Assembly: GCF_001412575.1 (NCBI RefSeq)
Contig: NZ_CP011834.1
Coordinates: forward strand, 1,798,001 to 1,862,000
Direction: 5' to 3'
Source of the DNA: Limnohabitans sp. 103DPR2
Lineage (GTDB): Bacteria > Pseudomonadota > Gammaproteobacteria > Burkholderiales > Burkholderiaceae_C
DNA length: 64,000 nt
In this document: positions 38,555 to 47,832 of the stretch, in pieces
How positions within the stretch are numbered: the stretch's first letter is position 1
Layout of the letters: each line of letters starts with the position of its first letter
Notes under the pieces: generated by a model
Database searches by the model: none
Seen by the model: the letters and a program-made list of their open reading frames with translations, nothing else
Told to the model about the DNA's origin: nothing
Position numbers and translations under genes: made by a program

Positions 38555-38656
38555 GGTGGCTTTTTTATCGCCAATGTGACTTTTTCAGGGTTGTAGAGGC
38601 TGACTTGAAACGCGTCTTGCAGTAGAGTTGATCGTAACGCATTCAGAGAAAATACC

Positions 38657-39793
38657 ATGGCTTTCATCAACTACGTCACCCAGATTCAGATCGACTTCGG
38701 CGCGATCCAACTTTTAAAACAAGAGTGCGAACGCGTCGGCATCCACAAACCTCTTATCGTGACCGACCAAGGGGTGAAGGCCGCAGGCATTTTGCAGAAA
38801 GCCTTAGATGCGCTGCCTGGCATTCAGGTGGCTGTATTTGACCAAACCCCCTCCAATCCCACAGAAGCCGCTGTGCGTGCGGCCAGCGAGGTCTACAAGG
38901 CCCAGGGTTGTGATGGCTTGATTGCGGTGGGGGGTGGCTCCTCCATAGATTGCGCCAAATGTGTGGCCATTGCCGTCACGCACGAAGGCCCCCTCAAAAC
39001 CTACGCCACCATTGAAGGCGGCTCACTCAAAATTACAGACCGTGTCGCACCGCTCATTGCAGTGCCCACCACCAGTGGCACCGGTAGCGAAGTGGCGCGT
39101 GGCGCCATTTTGATAGTGGACGATGGTCGAAAGCTGGGCTTTCACTCCTGGTTCATCGTTCCCAAAGCCGCCATTTGTGACCCGGAGCTGACCTTTGGTT
39201 TGCCGCCCATGCTCACTGCGGCAACAGGCATGGACGCCATTGCCCACTGCATGGAAACTTTCATGGCACCGGCCTTTAACCCGCCTGCCGATGGCATTGG
39301 CTTGGATGGTCTGCAACGCGCTTGGGCGCACATTGAACGCGCTACGAAAAATGGCCAAGACAAAGAGGCCCGCATGCACCTCATGAGTGCCTCGATGCAA
39401 GGCGCCATGGCCTTTCAAAAAGGCCTGGGTTGCGTTCACTCGCTCAGCCACAGTTTGGGCGGTGTCAATCCCCGCCTCCACCACGGTACTTTGAATGCGA
39501 TGTTCTTGCCAGCAGTGGTCCAGTTCAATGCCCTTGCTGAAACCGTGCAAAAAGAAAACCGCTTAAACCGCATGGCGCAGGTGATGGGCTTAGCTTCCGG
39601 TTCTGACATTCCGCATGCCATTCAAGACATGAGTGCGCGACTAGGATTGCCTTCAGGCCTGAAGGCCATGGGCGTCACTGAATCGCAATTTGATGCTGTG
39701 ATTCAAGGGGCGATGGCCGATCACTGCCACAAAACCAACCCCCGCATTGCAAGCCCTGACGAATATAGAGAGATGCTCTCGGCCTCGATGTAA
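38657..39793 (+). CDS. Iron-containing alcohol dehydrogenase
   Basis: A 378-residue group III alcohol dehydrogenase. The NAD-binding motif GGGSSIDCAK is near residue 92. Metal-binding segments are GMDAIAHCMETF and GCVHSLSHSLGG (about residue 260), with TTSGTGSEV between them. These enzymes interconvert alcohols and aldehydes or ketones using an Fe or Zn ion. The length is normal. AGAGAA precedes the ATG. The next gene converges on it with no gap, so it is monocistronic here. Confidence 0.92.
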   Translation: MAFINYVTQIQIDFGAIQLLKQECERVGIHKPLIVTDQGVKAAGILQKALDALPGIQVAVFDQTPSNPTEAAVRAASEVYKAQGCDGLIAVGGGSSIDCAKCVAIAVTHEGPLKTYATIEGGSLKITDRVAPLIAVPTTSGTGSEVARGAILIVDDGRKLGFHSWFIVPKAAICDPELTFGLPPMLTAATGMDAIAHCMETFMAPAFNPPADGIGLDGLQRAWAHIERATKNGQDKEARMHLMSASMQGAMAFQKGLGCVHSLSHSLGGVNPRLHHGTLNAMFLPAVVQFNALAETVQKENRLNRMAQVMGLASGSDIPHAIQDMSARLGLPSGLKAMGVTESQFDAVIQGAMADHCHKTNPRIASPDEYREMLSASM

Positions 39794-40879
39794 TCAAAGG
39801 TCTTGCACGCAGGCCATGTCTGGTTTTTCCAGCCAGGCGGCAAACTCATCCGCCAGTTGTTGACTGGCTGATGTAGCGGCTTGCCAAACCTTGACCCTCG
39901 CCTGCAAATCTTGACCATAAGTGGCAAAGTCAGTTCGATCGGGCAATTTGCCATTCGGCAATGTTTGAACCCACTCGGGCCGTGGTGCCAACACCAAGGT
40001 GTTGTTGAGAAAGGCGCTGGCTTTGTGCCGCCATTTCAGGGCTTTGTCGAGCCAACCGGGTACCACCGCTTTTTGAAAATGCGGATACACAACCAAACCA
40101 CCAGGTGCTGTGTCATTTGAAGCATTGCGCCAATCAAGGTGCAAGTGGTAATCCGTGATGCCACCATCCCAGTAAGCGCCACGCGGCGCGCCTTCAATGT
40201 CATGCACAGCCTTCAAAACAAAGGGAATGGCACAACTGGCTTGCAGCACATCCATGAAATTTGAAGTCGTCATAGGCAATTGCCGTGTTGCGTAATCGTG
40301 CGTACCAAAAGGCAATGCACCTGCAGATGAAAACACCACGCGCTCTAAAGATGCACCCATGGCTTTGCGACGGATCAGATTGCTTAAAAATGCACCACCA
40401 TAGCCTAAGGGACTGAGGACTGGGTGCTCTCGATGAAGCAGACCCTTGCCACGAGACGTCAACACATGAAGACGAAAACGTGGATGATTTAACAGCGGCT
40501 CAACCAGGCCGCCATAAAACAAATCTAAATTTTCACGGAACGAATCGCTGACTTGCTGCGCACTGGGAAATTTTTCGCCGGGTTTCAATTCATAGTGTTG
40601 ATGAATGTAATCGTGCTCCAGTCTCAACAAGCCAGCGCGACTCTCGGGTAAACAGGCCGTAGCCATGCGCCATGCACCAATGGAGGCGCCCACCAAATCA
40701 ATCGTTTGCTGACTGGTCGGCAACCACTGGTTGAACATGAATCGATCAAGTGGGCCAAGGATTAAGCCCTTGGGTCCTCCTGCGGCAGCAGGAATCACCT
40801 TCACATCGGATGCACTCAGCCCATGCAAAGCCAGGTGCTGCTTGGCTTGAGGGCCGACATAGATGGCAAGGGCTTTCAT
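39794..40879 (-). CDS. Patatin-like phospholipase domain protein
   Basis: A 361-residue protein with patatin-type features: an oxyanion-like GGPKG near residue 35, the nucleophile elbow GASIGAWRM near residue 65, and a DGG motif in YWDGGITDYHLHL near residue 217. These match the Ser-Asp dyad of patatin-like lipid acyl hydrolases. No signal peptide is seen, so it is probably cytoplasmic. The start ATG at 40879 (MKALAIYVG) lies 8 bases after the tex stop, so it may be read from the tex transcript; an upstream TTG at 40891 overlaps tex. The substrate is unknown. Confidence 0.83.
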   Translation of the reverse strand: MKALAIYVGPQAKQHLALHGLSASDVKVIPAAAGGPKGLILGPLDRFMFNQWLPTSQQTIDLVGASIGAWRMATACLPESRAGLLRLEHDYIHQHYELKPGEKFPSAQQVSDSFRENLDLFYGGLVEPLLNHPRFRLHVLTSRGKGLLHREHPVLSPLGYGGAFLSNLIRRKAMGASLERVVFSSAGALPFGTHDYATRQLPMTTSNFMDVLQASCAIPFVLKAVHDIEGAPRGAYWDGGITDYHLHLDWRNASNDTAPGGLVVYPHFQKAVVPGWLDKALKWRHKASAFLNNTLVLAPRPEWVQTLPNGKLPDRTDFATYGQDLQARVKVWQAATSASQQLADEFAAWLEKPDMACVQDL

Positions 40880-40887
40880 GCGATCCC

Positions 40888-43287
40888 TCAACCCTTGTTT
40901 TGCAATTTGGCAAATGCAGAGGCCATGGCACTTTGGCCTAAATTGCCAGATTGAGCAGGGCCTTGTGAACGTTGGTGCTGATGAGCTTGACGGGGACCAC
41001 CTTCAAATTTATTTTCTCGACCACGTTGCGAAGCTGATGGTGATGCATCACTGAGCTTCATGGTGAGGCCAATCCGTTTGCGCGCCACATCCACTTCAGT
41101 CACTTTGACTTTGACAATATCGCCCGTCTTAACAACCTCGCGCGCGTCGGTGATGAATTTGTTGCTGAGTTGACTGACGTGAACCAAGCCATCTTGGTGG
41201 ACACCCAAATCAACAAAGGCGCCAAAGGCCGCGACGTTGCTCACGGTGCCTTCCAAAATCATGCCTTCTTTCAAATCGCGTATGTCATCAACACCATCAT
41301 TGAAACGCGCCACCTTGAAATCGGGCCGTGGGTCACGGCCTGGTTTTTCCAACTCAACCAAAATGTCTTTGACCGTGATGACACCAAACTTGTCATTGGC
41401 AAACAATTCTGGGCGCAAGGTTTTAAGCATGTCTGCGCGGCCCATGACGTTTTCAACCGGCTGTGCCACCTTGGCCATGATGGCTTCCACCACGGGATAG
41501 GTTTCGGGGTGTACGCCCGTCATGTCCAATGGATTGTCACCCCCGCGAATGCGCAAGAAGCCTGCGCTTTGCTCAAAAGTTTTAGCGCCAAGTCCTGTGA
41601 CCTTCAGCAGGTCTTGACGATTTTTGAAAGCACCATTGGCCTCACGCCACCGCACAACAGCTTTGGCAACACCACCGGACAAACCAGAAACGCGAGACAG
41701 CAAAGGCACACTGGCGGTGTTCAAGTCAACACCGACAGCATTCACGCAATCTTCCACCACGGCTTCCAGGGTGCGCGCCAATTCTGTTTGATTGACGTCG
41801 TGTTGGTACTGTCCTACACCGATGGACTTCGGATCAATTTTGACCAACTCGGCCAAGGGGTCTTGCAAGCGGCGTGCAATGCTGGCCGCACCGCGCAAGC
41901 TCACATCGACATCGGGCATTTCTTGGCTGGCAAATTCACTGGCGGAATACACAGAAGCGCCCGCCTCGCTCACCACGACCTTTTGAATTTCGGGGCTGTC
42001 GGGTGTTTTGAGTTGCTTGATGAGATCGGCCGCCAATTTGTCGGTTTCACGGCTGGCAGTGCCATTGCCAATGGCGATCAAATTAACACCATGTTTTTGG
42101 CACAGTTTATTCAACGTAAACAAAGAGCCATCCCAGTCTCTGCGAGGCTCGTGGGGATAGACCGTGGCAGTTTCAACCAACTTGCCAGTGTGATCTACAA
42201 CGGCTACTTTGACGCCAGTGCGAATGCCTGGATCCAAGCCCAACACCACACGAGGTCCAGCAGGCGCAGCCAATAACAAATCACGCAAGTTATCTGCAAA
42301 AACTTTGATGGCAACTTTTTCGGCCTCTTCACGCAAGCGCGCAAAGAGATCGCGCTCTAATGACAAACTGAGCTTGACGCGCCAAGTCCACAAAATGGTT
42401 TTTCGAATGAGGTCATCGGATGGTCTGGCGCTGTGGGACCAGTTGAGGTGCAAAGCTATCCGGCCTTCTGCCATTGCACTGGCTGCTTGAGCGGCCGCAG
42501 TGGTCGTTAAGGGGGCTGCTGTTGCACCAATCGCTTCAGGTTCCGGCAAAGAAAGCTTGGCATCCAAAAACTCTAAAGCTCGACCGCGGAACACGGCCAA
42601 AGCTCGGTGAGATGGGACGCGGCCAATAGGTTCGCTGTAATCAAAGTAATCTCTGAACTTGGCCACCTCCGCTTGGTTCTCGTCCTTGCCCGAAGCCAAG
42701 TGGCTGGTGAACAAGCCCTCTTTCCAAAGCCACTCTCGCAGGGCCTGAATGAGGGAGGCGTCTTCTGCCCAGCGCTCAGACAAAATGTCGCGAACGCCAT
42801 CCAAAACAGCACCTGCGCTTGAAAAATCAGCACCTTCAATGGCATCGGCTGGTTTCAAATAAGCCTGCGCTTCAACTTGAGGATCAAGCGATGGATTCGC
42901 CCATAACGCATCAGCCAAGGGTTCGATGCCAGCCTCTTTGGCAATCATGCCTTTGGTCCGGCGCTTGGGCTTGAAGGGCAAGTACAAATCCTCCAAGTCT
43001 TGCTTGGTAGCGGCTTGGTCAATGGCCAATTGCAAATCGGGGGTGAGCTTGCCTTGATCGGCAATGCTTTTGAGGATGGTGGCGCGGCGCTCTTCCATCT
43101 CACGCAAGTAGCCCAAACGGTATTCCAATTCACGCAATTGGATGTCGTCCAAGCCGCCGGTGACTTCTTTGCGGTAACGGGCAATGAACGGCACCGTGGC
43201 ACCGCCATCTAACAAACTCACGGCCGCCTGTACTTGCTCAGGGCGGATTTTGATTTCAGTGGCCAATTGGCCCAATATTTTCTGCAT
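40888..43287 (-). CDS. tex: Tex family S1 RNA-binding transcription accessory protein
   Basis: A 799-residue protein in the standard Tex order. It has an N-terminal helical region (VPFIARYRKEVTGGLDD), an RNase H-like YqgF domain (VVLGLDPGIRTGVKVAVVD, about residue 345), helix-hairpin-helix repeats (LNTASVPLLSRVSGLS), and an S1 domain at about residues 655-727 (GMILEGTVSNVAAFGAFVDLG). The low-complexity C-terminus is Gln/Arg-rich. Tex binds nucleic acid and affects transcription or RNA decay. Its start lies next to an 8-bp inverted-repeat arm that could hide the ribosome-binding site. Confidence 0.96.
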   Translation of the reverse strand: MQKILGQLATEIKIRPEQVQAAVSLLDGGATVPFIARYRKEVTGGLDDIQLRELEYRLGYLREMEERRATILKSIADQGKLTPDLQLAIDQAATKQDLEDLYLPFKPKRRTKGMIAKEAGIEPLADALWANPSLDPQVEAQAYLKPADAIEGADFSSAGAVLDGVRDILSERWAEDASLIQALREWLWKEGLFTSHLASGKDENQAEVAKFRDYFDYSEPIGRVPSHRALAVFRGRALEFLDAKLSLPEPEAIGATAAPLTTTAAAQAASAMAEGRIALHLNWSHSARPSDDLIRKTILWTWRVKLSLSLERDLFARLREEAEKVAIKVFADNLRDLLLAAPAGPRVVLGLDPGIRTGVKVAVVDHTGKLVETATVYPHEPRRDWDGSLFTLNKLCQKHGVNLIAIGNGTASRETDKLAADLIKQLKTPDSPEIQKVVVSEAGASVYSASEFASQEMPDVDVSLRGAASIARRLQDPLAELVKIDPKSIGVGQYQHDVNQTELARTLEAVVEDCVNAVGVDLNTASVPLLSRVSGLSGGVAKAVVRWREANGAFKNRQDLLKVTGLGAKTFEQSAGFLRIRGGDNPLDMTGVHPETYPVVEAIMAKVAQPVENVMGRADMLKTLRPELFANDKFGVITVKDILVELEKPGRDPRPDFKVARFNDGVDDIRDLKEGMILEGTVSNVAAFGAFVDLGVHQDGLVHVSQLSNKFITDAREVVKTGDIVKVKVTEVDVARKRIGLTMKLSDASPSASQRGRENKFEGGPRQAHQHQRSQGPAQSGNLGQSAMASAFAKLQNKG

Positions 43288-43331
43288 CTCGTCGGCTAAC
43301 TTCTATGGATTTCTAAAACTCAACCGACGAG
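43288..43331 (-). promoter_or_regulatory. Inverted repeat abutting the tex start
   Basis: CTCGTCGG (43288-43295) and CCGACGAG (43324-43331) are perfect 8-bp arms 28 bases apart. On the minus strand the second arm ends right at the tex ATG and contains the only purine-rich ribosome-binding-site candidate (GACGAG). Folding would hide the site. Seen directly; any regulatory role is inference. Confidence 0.35.
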
Positions 43332-43356
43332 TTTGCCACACTCCGGTGGCTGTTTT

Positions 43357-44259
43357 TTAGCTGCGCAGTTCGGCTTTGAGTTTTTCGCCAATGTCAGGGC
43401 GTGCGGCAAAAGGATTGGGCGGGTTTTGCTGCTGAACGATGGCTTCCATGCGGGTTTGGACGTTGCCCAAAGCTTGAGGATGGCTATAGATGTAAAACTG
43501 ATCGTTGGCAATAGACTCAAACACCATTTCGGCCATTTGAGCGGCAGACACCTTGCCACTGCTGACCGCTTTGTCGCTCATCGCCTGGCCAATCAATTGG
43601 CTTTTGGTGGCCTTTTGATGCGGCAAATCCGCCGGACGGTTGCGGTGGCTTTGGCTAATGCCTGTGGGCACAAAGTAAGGGCACAAAACGCTGGCACTGA
43701 CTTGGTCGGTCACCAGTTTCAAATCTTGGTACAGGGTTTCAGTTAAAGCGACCACCGCATGTTTGCTGACGTTGTACACGCCCATGTTGGGAGCCGTGAG
43801 CAAACCGGCCATGCTGGCGGTATTCACGATGTGGCCTTCGTAGGCTGGATCTTTTTTGGCGGCCTCTAGCATCATGGGCGTGAACAAACGCACGCCGTGC
43901 ACCACACCCCAAACATTCACACCCAAGACCCATTGCCAATCGGCCACGGTGTTCTCCCAAACCAAGCCACCTGAACCCACACCAGCGTTGTTGAAAACAA
44001 AGTGTGGCGCGCCAAATTGCGCTTGAACATCCTTGGCGAAGGCGTCCATTTGATCCGCATTGGAAACGTCCACGCGCTTCGCAAAAACCTTCACGCCGGT
44101 CGCTTTAATTTCAGCTTCTGCTTTGTCGAGTGCATCTTGCTGCACATCCACCAGAACCACATTCATTTTCAGGCGGGCTGCAATGCGTGCACATTCCAAA
44201 CCAAAGCCAGAGCCACCGCCTGTTAAGACAGCTGTTTTATTTTCGAAATTGCGAATCAT
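43357..44259 (-). CDS. Short-chain dehydrogenase/reductase
   Basis: A 300-residue classical SDR. The nucleotide-binding motif TGGGSGFG is at about residue 13. NNAG is present (VFNNAGVGSGG), a catalytic Ser (NTASMAGL) precedes YNVSKHA (Tyr-X3-Lys), and Asp in VDVQQD suggests NAD preference. Substrates of this subfamily are unknown alcohols or ketones. It overlaps the GST gene by 4 bases and is the last gene of the long catabolic operon, 69 bases before tex. Confidence 0.88.
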   Translation of the reverse strand: MIRNFENKTAVLTGGGSGFGLECARIAARLKMNVVLVDVQQDALDKAEAEIKATGVKVFAKRVDVSNADQMDAFAKDVQAQFGAPHFVFNNAGVGSGGLVWENTVADWQWVLGVNVWGVVHGVRLFTPMMLEAAKKDPAYEGHIVNTASMAGLLTAPNMGVYNVSKHAVVALTETLYQDLKLVTDQVSASVLCPYFVPTGISQSHRNRPADLPHQKATKSQLIGQAMSDKAVSSGKVSAAQMAEMVFESIANDQFYIYSHPQALGNVQTRMEAIVQQQNPPNPFAARPDIGEKLKAELRS

Positions 44260-45191
44260 GATTTGACCTTCTTCAAAATAAATCCGTTACGGGGAAAGTG
44301 AACATGAACCGTGCCTGCACGCTCATCTTCACGGCGCAATGTGAGTCGGGTTTTGGTCGCTGCAACCAAAATACCTGGGGTGGGTTCTAAACCAAAGTTA
44401 TCTGCAGTGATGGTGACTTCGGAACCTAAGGCAATGCCATGATCGTCCACAAATGCAAGCTGTGAAACATCTTCGGGTGTTGCATTCTTGGCCACCTCAA
44501 CGGCCTGATCCGACTTCATCTTGTCGTGCTGACCATGACCGATGGCTTTCATGCGCGCCATCCAATCTTTAAGCAAAGGTGTCGCGTCTAAGATGCCCGC
44601 CACACTGGGTGTTCGCTCTAGCGTAAACCACATGGGGTGATAAGCAGAAAAGTCGGCAATGGTGGGTACCTCCCCCATCAAATAAGGGTGCTCTGTCAGC
44701 ATGTCTGACAAGCGGCGCAATTGACTTTTGTAAGTGCTGGTGCCCTCGCCCAATGACATTCTGGGCGCGCCACCTCGCATGGCTGCGCGATCGGCGACAA
44801 AAGCTTGAACCACCGCCTCAGGGGCACCTGCAAAAACATCGGCAACACCGGCGGGTTGAAAGTTATAAGCCATGGCTGCTGGAAATACCTGACTGTCGGC
44901 CCATTGCGCCACAATTCTGGAAGCGCCATTGACGGGTGATGGGTAGAGGCTGGGGGCAGGCGCCAATTTCTCTAAAACATCCGCAATCAAAGCGGTATCG
45001 CAATAAATGTCGGCACCGATTTGCAGCACGGGGGTTCGACGATAACCACCCGTCAAAGACGTGAGGTCGGGTTTGGGCATGATCATCGGAATGATCACGC
45101 TTTGCCAGGCCAACTTTTTATAACCCAAAATCAAACGAATTTTTTCTGCAAAAGGTGACGTTGGGTAATGGTGAAGAATCAGTTGGCTCAT
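44256..45191 (-). CDS. Glutathione S-transferase family protein
   Basis: A 311-residue protein. An N-terminal thioredoxin-like domain (LILHHYPTSPFAEKIRLILG, and GGYRRTPVLQIG) gives the glutathione site, and an all-helical C-terminal domain follows. It is longer than the usual 200-230 residues: an extra C-terminal region of about 80 residues (after HGQHDKMKSDQ) looks beta-rich. It overlaps the SDR gene downstream. Its place in an acyl-CoA/reductase operon suggests detoxification or a reductive step; that is inference. Confidence 0.83.
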   Translation of the reverse strand: MSQLILHHYPTSPFAEKIRLILGYKKLAWQSVIIPMIMPKPDLTSLTGGYRRTPVLQIGADIYCDTALIADVLEKLAPAPSLYPSPVNGASRIVAQWADSQVFPAAMAYNFQPAGVADVFAGAPEAVVQAFVADRAAMRGGAPRMSLGEGTSTYKSQLRRLSDMLTEHPYLMGEVPTIADFSAYHPMWFTLERTPSVAGILDATPLLKDWMARMKAIGHGQHDKMKSDQAVEVAKNATPEDVSQLAFVDDHGIALGSEVTITADNFGLEPTPGILVAATKTRLTLRREDERAGTVHVHFPRNGFILKKVKS

Positions 45192-45219
45192 GGCTTGGCT
45201 TTCGTAAATGGGTATAGAT

Positions 45220-46236
45220 TTAAACCAGTTTCACCAGTTGTTTGCCAAAGTTTTGACCTTTGAGCAAGCCCAAGAAAGCTTCAGGTGCAGAAGCAATGCC
45301 TTGCGCAATGGTTTGACGTGGGTTGAATTTGCCACTGGCAATGAGTTCAGCCAATTCAGCCAAGGCTTCAGGCCACACTTCCATGTGCTCACTCACAATG
45401 AAGCCTTCAATGGTCATACGGCTTTTCAGGATCAACGTAGGGTTGGTCATGGGCAAAGGCTCTCCGTTGTAGCCTGCAATCATGCCGCACACAGCGACGC
45501 GGGAAAAGTCATTGGCGCGCAACATCACGGCATCTAGCACCATGCCGCCCACGTTTTCAAAATGGCCATCAATGCCATTGGGACAGGCATCTCGCAGTGC
45601 TTTGGACAAAGAGATGTAATCGGTGTGTTCTTTGTAGTCAACGCAAGCATCAAAGCCCAACTCATTGACCACGTAATCGCATTTGGCTTTGCCACCGGCA
45701 ATGCCCACCACACGAAAACCACGTGCTTTGGCCAACGCGCCAAACGCGCTGCCCACAGCGCCACTGGCAGCGCTCACTGTGACGGTGGCGCCAGGTTTGG
45801 CTTGAATGATTTTGACCAAACCATACCAGGCTGTGACGCCGGGCATGCCCACGGCACCCAGGTAATGGCTGATCGAAATTTTCTCTGCATTCACATGCTT
45901 GAGCGCACCCACGGCATCAGCGTTGATCACGCTGTACTCTTGCCAGCCGCCCATGCACAACACGGTTTGACCCACCGTGAATTTGGCGTGCTTGCTCTCT
46001 ACAACTTCACCCACAGTGCCACCAATCATGGCTTCGCCCAATGGTTGGGGCTGTGCATAATTTTTGCCAGCATTCATGCGACCGCGCATATAAGGGTCAA
46101 GGCTCAAGTAATGGTGTTTAACCAAAACTTGTCCGTCTTGCAAAGCAGGTGTTTCTGCGGTGATCAATTTGAAATTGGAAGTTGTTGCTTCGCCTTCAGG
46201 ACGATTGTCTAAAACGATGATGTGATTGGTCGGCAT
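45220..46236 (-). CDS. NADP-dependent medium-chain oxidoreductase, CurA/PTGR type
   Basis: A 338-residue zinc-free MDR enzyme resembling E. coli curcumin reductase CurA and prostaglandin reductases. Markers are YLSLDPYMRGRM near residue 45, GMPGVTAWYGL near residue 130, the nucleotide site VSAASGAVGSAFGALAK, and HFENVGGMVLDAVM. Such enzymes reduce the double bond of alpha,beta-unsaturated ketones or aldehydes with NADPH. It sits 23 bases after the PaaI thioesterase in the operon. Confidence 0.9.
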   Translation of the reverse strand: MPTNHIIVLDNRPEGEATTSNFKLITAETPALQDGQVLVKHHYLSLDPYMRGRMNAGKNYAQPQPLGEAMIGGTVGEVVESKHAKFTVGQTVLCMGGWQEYSVINADAVGALKHVNAEKISISHYLGAVGMPGVTAWYGLVKIIQAKPGATVTVSAASGAVGSAFGALAKARGFRVVGIAGGKAKCDYVVNELGFDACVDYKEHTDYISLSKALRDACPNGIDGHFENVGGMVLDAVMLRANDFSRVAVCGMIAGYNGEPLPMTNPTLILKSRMTIEGFIVSEHMEVWPEALAELAELIASGKFNPRQTIAQGIASAPEAFLGLLKGQNFGKQLVKLV

Positions 46237-46259
46237 GTTTGTCTCTTGCTTGAAATTGA

Positions 46260-46688
46260 TTAATCAGTCGAAATGGGCGAAGACACTGACGGGGTACGCT
46301 TAACGTACTTGAAGGTCCCTGTGGCATGGGCACACAGTTGACCATCCGCGTCATACACTTTGCCATCTGTGAAGGCCATGGTTTTGGTGCGATGCAGTAG
46401 CAAACCTTTGGCCAACAGATGCTCATCGCCGGTGGTTTTGGCGGGGCGCATGAAACTGGTTTTCATTTCAATCGTGACGACGCCCATCTCTTGTTCAACA
46501 CTGCGTGCAGCCGTGGCCATCACCACATCGAGCAAAGTCATCACAGCCCCGCCATGGGTAATGGCGAAAGAATTGTGATGCTCCGCACGAGGGCTGTAGT
46601 GCAACTCTGATGTGCCGTTCTCGAACTTCTCTAATGTGAAGCCAAGGTTGTCCACAAAGGGAATGTGGACGCCAAAGGGAATGCTCAT
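46260..46688 (-). CDS. PaaI family hotdog thioesterase
   Basis: A 142-residue hotdog-fold protein. The motif HHNSFAITHGGAVMTLLDVVMATAA near residue 38 is the PaaI-type active site region. These enzymes hydrolyse acyl- or aryl-CoA thioesters, often to free CoA when intermediates stall. It lies 3 bases after the upstream SDR and within the beta-oxidation operon, which fits that salvage role. Confidence 0.88.
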   Translation of the reverse strand: MSIPFGVHIPFVDNLGFTLEKFENGTSELHYSPRAEHHNSFAITHGGAVMTLLDVVMATAARSVEQEMGVVTIEMKTSFMRPAKTTGDEHLLAKGLLLHRTKTMAFTDGKVYDADGQLCAHATGTFKYVKRTPSVSSPISTD

Positions 46689-46691
46689 TGC

Positions 46692-47483
46692 TTAGCCACC
46701 AATGATGGCACTCACGCCACCGTCAACAGCCAGCCATTGACCTGTAATGTGCTTGCCGGCCTCGCTGGCGTACAACAGCGTCAAGCCTTTCAAGTCTTCG
46801 TCATCGCCTAAACGACGCAAAGGTGCGTGGCTCGCCATGCGATCTGCGCCCATTTTTTCGAGCAAGCCGTAGGTCATTTTGCTGGGGAAGAAGCCTGGAC
46901 AAATGGCGTTCACGGTAATGCCATGTTGACCCCACTCACCTGCCAGCGCCTTGGTGAAATTGACCACAGCACCTTTGGAGGTGTTGTAGGCGATGGTTTG
47001 CATCTCAGGTGGGTTACCGGCCAAGCCCGCAATCGATGCCACATTCAAAATTCGGCCACGACCATTTGGGATCATGGACAAGTTGGCCACTTCTTGTGCC
47101 AAGATGAAATAGCCTCGCACATTGAGGTTCATCACTTTGTCCCAAGCGGAGACTGGGTGAACTTCAGCAGCAGCACCCCAAGTGGCGCCTGCGTTGTTAA
47201 CCAAGATGTCAATGCGACCCATTTTTTTCACGGTCTCTTGTGCCAAACGGCGAATGTCTTCTTCCTTACCGCAGTCTGCTGCAATGAAGTCTGCCTCAAT
47301 GCCTGCCGCTTTGAGTTCAGCCACGGCTTCTTGCAAATCATCCGCTTTGCGCGAGCTCAACATCAAACGTGCACCGGCTTCACCCAGTGCGTGGGCCATT
47401 TGCAGACCCAGACCTCGTGAGCCACCTGTGACCAAAGCCGTTTGACCTGTTAAGTCGAAGAGTTGTTTGACGGTACGTGTCAT
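46692..47483 (-). CDS. Short-chain dehydrogenase/reductase (3-oxoacyl-reductase-like)
   Basis: A 263-residue classical SDR. Motifs are TGGSRGLGLQM, LVNNAGATWGA, NVASIAGLAGN and YNTSKGAVVNFTK with the Tyr-X3-Lys dyad. The layout resembles FabG-like or gluconate 5-dehydrogenase-type enzymes. The ATG at 47483 has AAAGGA upstream; an in-frame upstream start at 47540 would overlap the previous gene. A 3-hydroxyacyl-CoA or related alcohol is a likely substrate given the operon, but this is inference. Confidence 0.9.
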   Translation of the reverse strand: MTRTVKQLFDLTGQTALVTGGSRGLGLQMAHALGEAGARLMLSSRKADDLQEAVAELKAAGIEADFIAADCGKEEDIRRLAQETVKKMGRIDILVNNAGATWGAAAEVHPVSAWDKVMNLNVRGYFILAQEVANLSMIPNGRGRILNVASIAGLAGNPPEMQTIAYNTSKGAVVNFTKALAGEWGQHGITVNAICPGFFPSKMTYGLLEKMGADRMASHAPLRRLGDDEDLKGLTLLYASEAGKHITGQWLAVDGGVSAIIGG

Positions 47484-47502
47484 GTTCAATCCTTTGTAAA
47501 AA

Positions 47503-47832
47503 TTAGTTCCAAAAATCCATGCACTGTCGCTTCGCGACAATGGCTTTCATGAAAGGTTTGATGGCGATGTGATCTGGGTGGTTTTGATAAGCGTTCAATG
47601 CAGCTGCATCCTTGAAAACAGAATTCAAGATGACATCACAAGTGCAATCGAGACCCTCTGATTTGAGGCCCACTTCAAATAATTCGATGCCGGGCACCAA
47701 GCTGGAACAACTCATGAGCACTTCACGCGCTTTCAGCATGTTCTGCGCTTTGGTCTGACCCTCTGCTTCTTCCTTCAAAGTCCACATCACAATGTGACGC
47801 AAACCTTGAGGCATGCTTTTCATGTGATTCAT
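47503..47832 (-). CDS. Dabb family (A/B barrel) protein
   Basis: A 109-residue protein of the stress-responsive A/B barrel (Dabb) family. The typical start is LRHIVMWTLKEEAEG, and the end is KPFMKAIVAKRQCMDF, with YQNHPDHIAI before it. Family members are dimeric alpha-beta barrels; some cyclise polyketides, most are uncharacterised. The ATG shares a base with the stop of the acyl-CoA dehydrogenase (TGATG). Confidence 0.85.
   Translation of the reverse strand: MNHMKSMPQGLRHIVMWTLKEEAEGQTKAQNMLKAREVLMSCSSLVPGIELFEVGLKSEGLDCTCDVILNSVFKDAAALNAYQNHPDHIAIKPFMKAIVAKRQCMDFWN

Noticed and set aside
41170..42276. Plus-strand frame of 368 codons opposite tex
   Set aside because: Antisense shadow of tex with mirror-frame composition and no recognisable domain.
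43333..43358. GCCAC/GTGGC hairpin with TTTTTT, a possible plus-strand terminator
   Set aside because: Only a 5-bp stem and no plus-strand gene upstream to terminate; probably chance.
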